A stretch of DNA of 10,636 nucleotides from positions 510,082-520,717 of the forward strand of contig MU069556.1 in assembly GCA_002284615.2 (NCBI GenBank). Direction: 5' to 3'. Shown piece after piece: positions 1-6,690 of this stretch. This DNA comes from Dunaliella salina (taxonomy: Eukaryota; Chlorophyta; Chlorophyceae; Chlamydomonadales; Dunaliellaceae). The translations under genes and the position numbers were made by a program. How positions within the stretch are numbered: the stretch's first letter is position 1; each line of letters starts with the position of its first letter. Below the pieces are notes generated by a model that did not search any database, was not told the origin of the DNA, and was given only the letters and a program-made list of their open reading frames with translations.

Positions 1-59
1 GTGTGTGTTGTGTGTGTGTGTGTGTGTGGTGTGTGTGTGTGTGTGCGCACGCGCACATG
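1..59. repeat. (GT)n microsatellite with Z-DNA-prone flank
   Basis: An almost pure GT tract, with one TT slip at 8-9 and one GG slip at 28-29, passes into alternating purine-pyrimidine sequence rich in CGCA. On the minus strand it lies a dozen bases downstream of the splice donor at 71-70, so it is intronic. The window begins inside the tract, so its true length is unknown. Confidence 0.95.
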
Positions 60-71
60 TGCGAACGTTAC

Positions 72-283
72 CTGAGCATGTCTCCAAGTGCCGCCCGGAG
101 AATGTAGTTTTCACCATCTACTTCAAGGGTGCGGGCTATCTGGCTGTCCCCAAGCAAGTACTTGTTGAAAACTGACATGTAGACCTCCATGGACAGCTCA
201 TGGAATGGATACGTCTGGACATTCTTTGAATTTTCTTTTATGGGATCGTTCGGGCCTAGTGTAGTGAGGCCGAAGAAGGCCAT
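72..283 (-). CDS. First coding exon of an unrecognised eukaryotic protein
   Basis: The reading frame runs from ATG at 283-281 to a splice donor, CTCAG|GTAACG, with the last exonic base at 72 (the last codon is split after two bases). It encodes about 70 residues starting MAFFGLTTLG, with mixed, unbiased composition typical of real protein and no low complexity. A TATA-like TTTAAATA lies about 80 bases upstream of the ATG, which supports this start. No other in-frame ATG was found upstream, although the frame stays open there. The next exon would lie beyond base 1, past the GT microsatellite. I do not recognise the family. The short FFGLTxLGP start is the kind of N-terminus seen in some small conserved ciliary and EF-hand proteins, but that is only an impression. 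The product is therefore partial and unnamed. Confidence 0.6.
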
Positions 284-363
284 GCTTGCGCGGTGTTCTA
301 AGGCAGTCGGATTTGCAAAAATGCAGCCAGCTCTCCGGATTCCAAAGAATACCGTTGCTTTCC

Positions 364-371
364 TATTTAAA
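364..371 (-). promoter_or_regulatory. TATA-like box upstream of the 283 start
   Basis: On the minus strand the sequence TTTAAATA lies about 80 bases before the ATG at 283. A start site 25-35 bases downstream would give a short 5' leader of roughly 50 bases. The MITE at 427-1008 begins 56 bases further upstream, so the visible promoter is compact or partly supplied by the transposon. The call rests on position and motif only. Confidence 0.3.
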
Positions 372-426
372 CATTCATGAAATAATAATATTGTCCGATA
401 ATTAATTGCAATGAATTTAAAAGTAT

Positions 427-1008
427 CAGAGGGGTGTCACTCAGGCCCAAAATCAGGTGTTTTTTGCATGCTCTTTGTGCATGCTTCACCACATCCTGGA
501 ACTTTGAGCTTGGTTTCGTTTGGTAGCCCTGTTTTCAAGCCCTCTGTAGCACTTGAGCTTCAAATTCCAGTGGCTGGCGAAACATGCCAAAATCCCTGCA
601 GCGTGAACCCTACTTTTCGGCCTTTTTCGGGCCGTTTCTCACCACATCAGATCACCCACTGCACCGAATTACATGATTCTTAGTGCTCTGGGATTCTTAT
701 ATGTAAGGACACCCATTGCAAAAAGAATGGAGGGAAAAGACCCAGTAGCTGGTGTTTGGTGGCGATATTAGCCATTTTCTCACATAAAATGCAGAATGTG
801 GATCTTCATGTACCTCATGAGCTTTAATACAGTGTATCTAAGTACACAGGGTGACTTACTCAAATATAAGCATATGCTCTGGTAGCTTATAATGTCAGCT
901 ACACATACATGCAAAAATTGTCTCAATCGGGTGAAGCGGCTGCGATTGGTAGCACGCTAAGCGCAAAAAAGGTGTATATTTGGGCTATTGCTGAGTGACA
1001 CCCCTCTG
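427..1008. mobile_element. 582-bp MITE with 18-bp perfect TIRs and 9-bp TSD
   Basis: The perfect inverted repeat CAGAGGGGTGTCACTCAG lies at 427-444, with its complement at 991-1008. The nine bases TAAAAGTAT are duplicated directly outside, at 418-426 and 1009-1017. Similarity between the arms continues inward for about 25 more bases after a small gap (GCCCAAA..., then a CACCTTTTTTGC-like block). No transposase frame is present, so the element is non-autonomous. A 9-bp duplication fits Mutator-like elements best, while the CAGAGG termini also resemble hAT/KDZ-type ends, so the superfamily is open. The exact TSD and matching TIRs suggest a fairly recent insertion. It sits 144 bases upstream of the start codon at 283. 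The 90-codon open frame inside it at 411-683 is not a gene. Confidence 0.88.
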
Positions 1009-1017
1009 TAAAAGTAT

Positions 1018-1595
1018 TGAGCAGGCACAATCTTCTTTGCGAATGTGCCAAAGTTTTCGTGGCCCTGCCACCCAAGTATTCTAAATCTTGAGATACGAAA
1101 CTTTCAATCTGCGTACCTTCTCATATGGATTCCTGATCAGGGGTCCATTCGTTCGTTGAAAGTGCCTGCTCTTTCAGCGGTGTGGGCAATTGTGTTAGTA
1201 TTTAATATCACAAGGAGTGAAGGTCTGTGCTATTCGAACTTCGTTTGAGCAATCCCCGTTCTAAACAGAGGAGATAAAAGTAAAAGTCTACGCTGACACA
1301 ACTTTACAGTCGCAACCAGCATGCGTTAAAGAAAGACCCAACAGTCAGTTCTGGCACTAACAGTGAGTCCCACCAATAGAGGGTCGTCCGCCATCTGTCT
1401 ATCTTTGTGCCTCGTTTTTCATAAACGCAGCCCGCCCCTAGGTCCACCCCCATTGCTTGGGCTGCTAAATTGAATGGCGTTTTTGGTGCTGTTTAACTGT
1501 ACTCACTTTGTTTTGCTGTTTTCAATTTTGTTTCCTAGTAAAAACTAGTAGCCCTTACACAACTAGTAGACTTTAACAACATGACACTGGAGAGT
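1018..1595. other. Stretch without recognisable gene
   Basis: AT-rich non-coding sequence between the MITE and the nuclease-like remnant. The only pattern I see is AACTAGTAG occurring twice at about 1546-1571, 18 bases apart, next to a small CTAGT/ACTAG palindrome. A 67-codon plus frame at 1045-1248 has no recognisable features. Confidence 0.5.
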
Positions 1596-1598
1596 TTA

Positions 1599-1860
1599 GT
1601 TGCAGTTGTGTGGGCTTCGTCTTTTAAAAAACAACAAATTTGTTAGGTCAAGTTTGCAGAGGGGATCAAGTGTGTATGGGTCATAGATGACTCCAGCAAC
1701 TCCAATTAGTTTTGGTGTGTAACGTTCGAATCTGAAGTGTCTACCCCAAAGAATTTCTGTGTGTAGGCTCTCGATGGTATGTGTTGTTGACTTTGCAGCG
1801 TTAAAATTTTTTTGAAGATGAAAGAAGAAGTGGAGACGGAAGGCCACCAGCCAATCCTTC
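1599..1860 (-). pseudogene. Retroelement-like protein fragment, possibly a distant nuclease relative
   Basis: A minus-strand frame, open from 1916 to a stop at 1596, encodes protein-like sequence with many aromatic residues. Its first codons, upstream of about 1880, come from the dispersed repeat at 1880-1957, so no native start is visible. The stretch KLIGVAGVIYDPYTLDPL can be aligned with LLLGVGGSIYTQHTLKQF from the nuclease remnant at 2334-2603 on the same strand: L-GV-G--IY---TL is shared, and L/K positions match further on. I read it as a broken, divergent relative of that C-terminal domain. No catalytic residues are visible, and similarity ends after about 25 residues. It could instead be an unrelated frame; confidence is low. 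Confidence 0.3.
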
Positions 1861-1879
1861 TTAGTCATGCATGTGAGAC

Positions 1880-1957
1880 TTGAGGCCCAAGGTTTTTTGG
1901 CCTTCCCTAAATTCACGCGGCCTCTGGCTTGCGTAGGCTTTTCTTTTTCTTATCTAT
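1880..1957 (+). repeat. Dispersed repeat, copy A
   Basis: The copy has a TGAGGCC start, then CTTCCCTAAATTCACGCGG, GGCTTGCGTAGGC and a CT-rich tail. It matches copies B (3272-3352) and C (5113-5168 plus 5359-5394) in the same orientation. It lacks part of the middle (AGCTTNCNAGTT block). The family is not recognised. Confidence 0.7.
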
Positions 1958-2239
1958 TTTTTGGCTCATTCAATCGAACGCATCACAGAATCTCGCTCCC
2001 AATCAAAGCACCTGTCTTGTTTGCACCCCTAAGAGAGGAAGACTGGTTGGCAGCTTATCCCAAATATTGCATCAAGTCTTAGTGACTTCATGGAACATGC
2101 CCGTGTTAAGGATTTGCTAAGTTTATGTCTGCATGCCTAGAATGCTGTAACTTGGTTTAATGCTGCCGCAGAGGCAGGCACAGCTATATGGCCCATTCCT
2201 TTCCTTCAAATGCAGAAAAAGAAAAAAAGTACATAGATA

Positions 2240-2321
2240 GAGAAACTCTCCCTACATCATTAAGGAAAAGGAGACACATTGGCTCATACAGAGCCGTGAG
2301 TCCCCTCCACCACAAAATATG
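2240..2321. repeat. Diverged interspersed repeat, copy 1
   Basis: The core AAGGAAAAGGAGACACATTG at 2262-2281, followed by GCTCA and a run like GAGTCCCCTCCA, aligns with AAGGACAAGGAGGCACATTG and following bases at 3000-3050. Copy 1 lies immediately 3' of the nuclease remnant's coding end (minus strand), so it may be part of that retroelement's 3' untranslated region. Confidence 0.6.
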
Positions 2322-2333
2322 AGTCATGGCATG

Positions 2334-2885
2334 TTAATGGGGATCCGGAGGGTCACTAGAGGCACCTGGCTCTATAAACTGGCCGTGGGAAGTCCTCTTG
2401 TTTTTGAGAGCGCTACGTGTGGAAACAAGTTTGTGGGCATATTGAACAGGATGGGCATTAAGTTGTTGAGCAAGCTTAGTGGCACGTTGGTGATCCAGTC
2501 CTAGTTGCTTGAACTGCTTCAGGGTGTGCTGAGTGTAAATAGATCCACCAACACCCAGGAGAAGAGGGTGAACTGTAACAGCTCTAGCGCTAATAAACTT
2601 CAAAGGTCATCATGCTGCTGCTGCCTAAACCCTAGCCGCGTTCAACTGATGCTCTGGCCTTGTGTCTTCACAGAACTTATACTCTATTAGGTGCACATGG
2701 CTTTGGTTCGCATTATGTTCATGGGGTTGCCTCACGCGGCTAGTTCTTGCGGTCCTCCGTGTGGATCCGCGCAAAGCGTGATGTGAATGGATAGGAGCAG
2801 CACTGTCAGAAGCAAGCTTGGCATTATAAGGGATGATCAAGACAGCATCTGGTCGATTTGTCTTTTCCTCTCTAAAATGCATCAT
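2334..2885 (-). pseudogene. Broken PD-(D/E)XK-type endonuclease of a non-LTR retroelement
   Basis: Two minus-strand reading blocks form one degenerate protein. The first, 2885-2625, contains RPDAVLI (D codon 2849-2847) and VHLIEYKFCEDTRPEHQL (E-x-K codons 2684-2676). This D...ExK arrangement with hydrophobic flanks is typical of restriction-like nucleases. The block ends at a stop, and the frame shifts near 2605-2625, where a QQQHDDL-like stretch runs into another stop. The second block, 2603-2337, continues with VTVHPLLLGVGGSIYTQHTL, then LGLDHQRATKLAQQL, ending EPGASSDPPDPH and stop. I associate this arrangement with nuclease C-termini of retroelements abundant in green algae; the retroelement link is from memory, not search. 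No reverse transcriptase domain is visible upstream, where the sequence passes into another repeat at 2980. The premature stop and frameshift mean it is dead here. Confidence 0.6.
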
Positions 2886-2979
2886 TTCCCATCAACACCC
2901 AGGAGTTAGCCGCAAAAGAATGGTGCGTACAGAACGGCAGCTTTGCCCAACAAAGGGGAGAAAGTCGTTGAGGCAAAGG

Positions 2980-3061
2980 TGAAACTCTTCAAATCAACCA
3001 AGGACAAGGAGGCACATTGGCTCAAGAGAGCAAAGAGTTCCTTCCAGCTTTAAAATTTGCT
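2980..3061. repeat. Diverged interspersed repeat, copy 2
   Basis: This is the partner of the copy at 2240-2321, with the shared core GGAGGCACATTGGCTCA plus flanks (GAAACTCTTC before, TTCCTTCCA after). It is in the same orientation and about 740 bases away. On the minus strand it precedes the nuclease remnant, so it may be the tail of a neighbouring, mostly lost copy of the same element. Confidence 0.6.
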
Positions 3062-3119
3062 CGGAGTCACCCGAGTTGTTGATGTGCTGTGCCGCCTTCA
3101 GCTTTGCAGATCCAACAAA

Positions 3120-3184
3120 ATACTCTTCTTGATTACAAATTCCCTCCGCTGAATACCCTTCTGATAACGAATTCCCTCCAACTG
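3120..3184. repeat. Short tandem duplication (~33 bp, two copies)
   Basis: TACTCTTCTTGATTACAAAT followed by TCCCTCCGCTG is repeated with changes as TACCCTTCTGATAACGAATT followed by CCCTCCAACTG. There are two copies only. Confidence 0.6.
3133..3137 (-). promoter_or_regulatory. Possible TGTAA polyadenylation signal
   Basis: TGTAA is the usual polyadenylation signal of volvocine and related green algae. It is the first one I found on the minus strand beyond the Deg exon stop at 3708, implying a 3' untranslated region of about 570 bases. It lies inside a short tandem duplication. A five-base motif is weak evidence and depends on the algal assignment. Confidence 0.2.
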
Positions 3185-3271
3185 CCTGATGCAGCAGGTC
3201 CTAGGTCCATATCTCTGTTTCTGGCTCTCACCTGAGCTAACCGTGTCTAGTGTAGATTTTAAGGGCCTTTT

Positions 3272-3352
3272 GTTGAGGCCCCTCCTAGCTTGCTAGTTTG
3301 GGGACTTTCCCTTAATGCACGCGGCCTCTTGCTAAGCGTAGACCTTCCTTTT
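3272..3352 (+). repeat. Dispersed repeat, copy B
   Basis: This copy runs TGAGGCC, TAGCTTGCTAGTTTGGGGAC, TTTCCCTTAATGCACGCGG, CCTCTTGCTAAGCGTAGAC, then CT-rich. A degenerate echo follows at about 3374-3416 (TTTCCTTAATGCTCACTCC, GCGGTAGAGCGTAAG), so this copy may be locally duplicated. The CT-rich tail contains three CACATCCC-like repeats. Confidence 0.75.
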
Positions 3353-3485
3353 CACATCCCTAGGTTCACATCCTTTCCTTAATGCTCACTCCGAGACCCT
3401 TGCGGTAGAGCGTAAGAATTTCAATTTCAATTTTTCACATCCCTATTTGCAAGGCATCACACGGGGGCCTGAGGCTGACGCCACT

Positions 3486-3518
3486 GCCGCTCCCGCTGCC
3501 GCTGCTGCTGCTGCTGCA
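3486..3518. repeat. GCT trinucleotide tract
   Basis: GCTCCCGCTGCC followed by five GCT units in a row. It lies in the presumed 3' untranslated region of the Deg exon on the minus strand. The 84-codon frame with poly-Ala across it is an artefact of the tract. Confidence 0.8.
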
Positions 3519-3707
3519 CATCGGGACAGAGGCAACCAATGGTTCACTTCACTGCTGCTCCTCAATTTGCACGGCGGGTAATTGTAACATTGCCTTTGTG
3601 AGAGACAGCAATGCTGGCAGAATCCACTCCCAAAATTGCAGCACAAGCAGCAGTATCTTGCAAACATATCTTTTGTCATTTCCTGCCACACAAACACAGC
3701 AAGTCAG

Positions 3708-4069
3708 TTACTGAAAATCATGACAGTGCTCCTGTTCCCCTGGCATGTAGCATGCCTCGATGCCGAGCGCAGCTGCTATCTCTGCTGCCGACCTCTTCGC
3801 TGCGGCCCACTCCATCACCGTTATGTGGCCGCTCGCAAATTCAAGCTCCAAAGCCTGTGGATGCGGAGGGTGCCCTAGCAAATGTGCTAAATGCCGCAGG
3901 CTCTGGACGATGGTGCCGTTGACGCGCAGCAGCAGATCAGGGTGTGCGGGCCACAGATCATCCTCTTGGTCACCTTTGTTGGAATTCTCTCGTTCTCCTT
4001 TGGTGGACTTCTCTTGGTCACCTTTGGTGGACTTTTCTCGATGTAGCACCTTCGAGAACAGGACCAACT
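3708..4069 (-). CDS. 3' terminal exon of a Deg/HtrA-type serine protease (last PDZ domain)
   Basis: The frame ends at TAA 3710-3708. The translation LLLRVNGTIVQSLRHLAHLL, followed by ALELEF, then a hydrophobic strand, AAKRSAAEIAAALGI and a short tail, matches the C-terminal PDZ domain of plant-type Deg proteases (DEG2, DEG9, DEG10 group). Those carry a VNGT-V-NLRHL--LV stretch, a -RFELE strand, a hydrophobic strand and an A---T--IL--HGI helix. Upstream, SELVLFSKVL corresponds to the family's VV-SQVL strand. An acceptor GTGCCTCAG|AGTTGG fits an exon start at 4069, but the frame stays open to 5111, so the exon could be longer. The family's NxGY segment between SQVL and VNGT is missing; a 24-bp tandem repeat coding KSTKGDQE-like units occupies the place. 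Protease and first PDZ domains are not in view. Deg proteases act in chloroplast, mitochondria or nucleus; the compartment cannot be told. Confidence 0.65.
3964..4035 (-). repeat. Three 24-bp tandem units inside the Deg exon
   Basis: Units at 3964-3987, 3988-4011 and 4012-4035 each code, on the minus strand, for eight residues: KSTKGDQE, KSTKGERE and NSNKGDQE. The period is a multiple of three and the frame is kept. The charged insertion lies between the SQVL-like strand and the VNGT motif of the PDZ domain. A very short intron covering it is possible but has no strong donor. Confidence 0.85.
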
Positions 4070-5111
4070 CTGAGGCACCGTCCAACGCATGTGCAGCTGA
4101 AGCAATGCTAGCTACCATGGCAGGGGCAGCTTGAGTCTGCCTCACATTTGCACCCACCCTTCCTGCGCCAGCTCTGGTCTTTGCAGCTACCATCTTAGCA
4201 GCTACCATTGCACCATTTTCGGCTAAACTCACACCATCCTTACGCACACTTGGTGTATAGCCCTGCCAGCTCCCTCTGCCCCAGCTACCATCAGCCAATC
4301 CTCTAACCTCTCTGTTGCTTTGTGTGCAGCTGCCACAGTGGTCATCGCCTCCCTCAAAGCCTTGGGTGTCGACTCCAGCAGCTTTGCCCTTGCTGGCACG
4401 CACTGCCACCATGTTGATGCTACACCAAAGCTCTCCCTCCTGTGTGTGACGCCGACATCTCCCACCATGTACCATTTCCCCCCCTCCCCTAGCATGCACC
4501 GCAATGAGGTTGCTGCCGCCCCAAAGCTCTCCCTCCTTTGTGTCCCGCCCCCCCAGCTGACCCCTTTCCTCCCCCCTCACTCGCCTACCCCTGCCTCCCT
4601 CCGAGGCGCTCCATGGCAAATGCCAGGGGGCCACCTCACATCGCCTCGCTGCCTTGGCACCATACAGCTGCTCTACAGCAGGGATGGTCAGGGATGTCAT
4701 TGCAGCATGCCCTACAAGCAAGTGCGCTGGCCACGGGAACACCACAGAAGGGGCGCTGTGGGTGGCACCCCAGGCACTGTTGTTGAATTTCCCACAACCT
4801 GTGCCGGAGCTTGTGCTGAGGTGCTGCTGCTCAGCAGGCAGGGAGGAAGGCCCGCTCAGAGCTGGATTGCGAGGCAGCAGGGCGGTGCTGGAATGACCAA
4901 GCCTGTGCAGGAGCAATGAGGAAGGTGAATGATTGAAGCCTGCACCAACCAATGAGATTGAATCCTGCATTAACCAATGATTGAGCCTGCAAGCACAGGT
5001 GCAAAATGCCCTATAGATTTCAGGAAATAAATTCGGAGGATGCCCAACAGGATGCGTGCAGAAGGCCCTCGCCTTTTCTATGAGGCATGGAGCCGCTTTT
5101 CTTTGGTACAA
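4070..5111 (-). other. Long open minus frame upstream of the Deg exon, status unclear
   Basis: The frame ending in the Deg exon stays open for about 347 more codons, up to an ATG at 5111 that has no special support. The sequence is Gly/Ala/Arg-rich and I recognise no protease or PDZ1 motif. It contains a 96-bp direct repeat (CCAAAGCTCTCCCTCCTNTG on the plus strand at 4425 and 4521; on the minus strand TKEGELW/TQEGELW). It also contains MVAAKMVAAK. Either part is a lineage-specific low-complexity extension of the exon, or it is an intron that happens to lack stops. The frame-keeping repeats mildly favour translation. The 199-codon plus frame at 4320-4919 is probably its shadow. Confidence 0.3.
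4404..4547. repeat. 96-bp direct repeat, two partial copies
   Basis: The best conserved block, CCAAAGCTCTCCCTCCTNTG, begins at 4425 and again at 4521, exactly 96 bases apart. Flanking bases are conserved more loosely. The period equals 32 codons. Confidence 0.75.
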
Positions 5112-5112
5112 G

Positions 5113-5168
5113 GTGAGGCCTCTAGCTTTCCAGTTAGTGGACCTTCCCTTAATGCACGCGGCCTTTGG
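5113..5168 (+). repeat. Dispersed repeat, copy C, left part
   Basis: TGAGGCCTCTAGCTTTCCAG, GTGGACCTTCCCTTAATGCA, CGCGGCCTTTGG. The copy is interrupted by the MITE at 5169-5358 and resumes at 5359-5394 (GCCTTTGGTTTGCGTAGACT, then CTTTTCTTTTC). Joining the halves across one copy of the duplicated GCCTTTGG restores the arrangement of copies A and B. Confidence 0.8.
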
Positions 5169-5358
5169 CTAAGTTGCACAATACGGGGATACGGATACGG
5201 ATACGGGAACGAATAAGGGTACGGATACGGGTGTGATCAAGCCGTATCAAGCCACGGCCCGCCTGCCCTGGCACACATTACGGAACGGATATGGATACGG
5301 ATACGGATGATACGGATCGGCGTATTAAGGGTTCTGATACGCGTATTGTGCAACTTAG
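5169..5358. mobile_element. 190-bp hAT-like MITE with GGATAC subterminal repeats
   Basis: Perfect 17-bp inverted repeats begin CTAAGTTGCACAATACG at 5169-5185 and mirror at 5342-5358. The eight bases GCCTTTGG are duplicated exactly at 5161-5168 and 5359-5366. An 8-bp duplication with short TIRs fits the hAT superfamily. The interior has about ten ACGG or GGATAC motifs in two clusters flanking a GC-rich centre. Clustered subterminal hexamers of this sort are known transposase-binding sites in hAT elements such as Ac (AAACGG), so the same role is inferred here. There is no coding capacity. The perfect TIRs and TSD suggest a recent insertion into the older dispersed repeat. Confidence 0.9.
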
Positions 5359-5394
5359 GCCTTTGGTTTGCGTAGACTTTCTTTTCTTTTCTTT
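5359..5394 (+). repeat. Dispersed repeat, copy C, right part
   Basis: Continuation of copy C after the MITE, beginning with the second TSD copy, then TTTGCGTAGAC and a CTTTT-rich tail. Confidence 0.75.
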
Positions 5395-5479
5395 ACAAGC
5401 ATGGAGCCGCACCTGCAAACCACCTCCAACTGCCTGGCCCCTCTGACCACAGACACTGCGATCTCCTCGCCCATTTGTT

Positions 5480-6060
5480 TGGAGGCAAGCAGATGTGTGA
5501 AGGACAGCTGGAGCCCAGGGTACACTGCTGTGGTTCCATCGCCAGCAACTGCAACAACGGCAAAAACAAAAGACAAGTGCTCATTACTGATGTAATGCTG
5601 TGGTCCCATCGCCAGCAAGTGAAACAACAGCAAGAACTACATTCAAGTGTTTGTTAAGGATGCCGTGCACATGTGCGAAGGACAGCTGCAGCACAAGATA
5701 TGCTGCTGCGGCCTCATCGCTAGCAACAGCGATAACAGCCCACACGCGTACAATAGTTCATGATGGATGTCATGCAGATGTGTAAAGGACAGGAGCCCAG
5801 CTTTTACTACTGTGGTCCCATCGCCAGCAACTGCAACAAGAGCAAGAGCAAATCCAAGTGCTGTTTACAGATCGAAAGCTGAGATCCCACCGCCAGCAAG
5901 AACAATTCAAGTGCTCTTTACAGATATAATTCTGAGATCCCATTCTTAGCAACTGCAAGAGCAAGGGTAGTGTGCTCATTACGCACATGAATGGAGTCCC
6001 CACTCCCTCCGCACCACATTGCCAGCAGCAGCAAGAGCAGCACCAGCATGGAAGCAGAAT
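5480..6060. repeat. Degenerate irregular tandem array around CATCGCCAGCAACTGCAAC
   Basis: The core TGTGGTCCCATCGCCAGCAA recurs with changes near 5529, 5600, 5707, 5811, 5881, 5934 and 6010. Linkers such as TTCAAGTGCTCTTTACAGAT recur between cores, and a longer block with GAAGGACAGCTGGAGCCC occurs near 5495, 5672 and 5785. Spacings vary from about 50 to 107 bases, so two unit types seem interleaved. Short open frames on both strands look like by-products. I see no gene in this stretch before about 6035. Confidence 0.75.
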
Positions 6061-6190
6061 GCATTAAAGCAAAAGAAGTCAAGGCTCATGTTCCCCGACA
6101 CGACATCATTAGCCATGTTCCCGAGAATTGTGGCACTGGCATCATCAATTGCATGGCTCAGGTAATGGATTCCTTGTTTCCTGAGGTACA
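6035..6190. other. Weak exon candidate, open on both strands
   Basis: On the plus strand a frame with unbiased composition (AKEVKAHVPRHDIISHVPEN and onward) reaches a textbook donor, GGCTCAG|GTAATGG, at about 6160. A second possible donor, CTGAG|GTACAC, follows at 6185. On the minus strand the same DNA gives KQGIHYLSHAIDDASATILG behind an acceptor-like GTACCTCAG. Neither translation is recognised, and the strand cannot be chosen. It stands out because the DNA on either side is repetitive. Confidence 0.2.
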
Positions 6191-6199
6191 CATTTCAAC

Positions 6200-6690
6200 T
6201 TCTGCCACCCATGCTCACTTGCTCACTTAAAAGCAAAATCTACTCGGCGGAATCAACCTATCACTCCAAAATAATCCAAGCGTGTAAGGGAGCAGGTGCA
6301 AGCATTCATTCCAGGCAAGCTCAGTCCCCTGCACCTGGTCAACCTTTCTATTAATAACAACCAGGTCTTGCCAACATCCAAGAGACTTGATACCTGGTTC
6401 CATCGGAGCATGCTCAGTCCCCGCATCTGGTACAGCTTACAGGTCATAGGAAAAGGAAGGCCTCGAAGGCCTCCAGTCGAAACGACAGACTGCTAGCCTG
6501 TCCGCACCTGGTACACCGTCGATGGCAGTGATCAAGTCATGCTCCTTTAACGAACTCCATCCGCACTCCCTCCCAGGTACAGATGTGACGCGGATGCCTG
6601 GGTTGAGCAGGAACAGAAAAAGGATGAATCAGCGTCAGGCAGTGTTGTGTCAAGGACTTGTGCCAAAATTCAAGTATTGTACAGCAGGCA
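6200..6690. repeat. Degenerate lead-in to the tandem array
   Basis: Blocks of the form GCTCAGTCCCCTGCACCTGG recur near 6318, 6411 and 6498, and a diverged first unit of the downstream array is visible at about 6525-6600 (GTGATCAAGTCATGCTCC, CTCCCTCCCAGGTACAGATG). No gene seen. Confidence 0.5.

Noticed and set aside
411..683. 90-codon plus-strand open frame
   Set aside because: It lies almost wholly inside the MITE at 427-1008 and has no recognisable content.
1546..1571. AACTAGTAG direct repeat as a target-site duplication
   Set aside because: Only nine bases lie between the copies, too few for an inserted element; it is best read as a small local duplication.
3320..3373. tRNA-derived SINE with A box TTGCTAAGCGTAG and B box GGTTCACATCC in repeat copy B
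   Set aside because: Box spacing is too short for a tRNA promoter, the B box is absent from copies A and C, and conserved sequence extends well upstream of the A box.
3443..3697. 84-codon minus frame with poly-Ala
   Set aside because: The Ala run comes from the GCT tract, and no splice border or homologous motif is seen. It lies in the likely 3' untranslated region of the Deg gene.
4320..4919. 199-codon plus-strand open frame, Pro/Ser/Leu-rich
   Set aside because: It lies opposite the open minus frame of the Deg exon, has no recognisable motif or splice border, and its composition is what the reverse of a Gly/Ala-rich frame gives.
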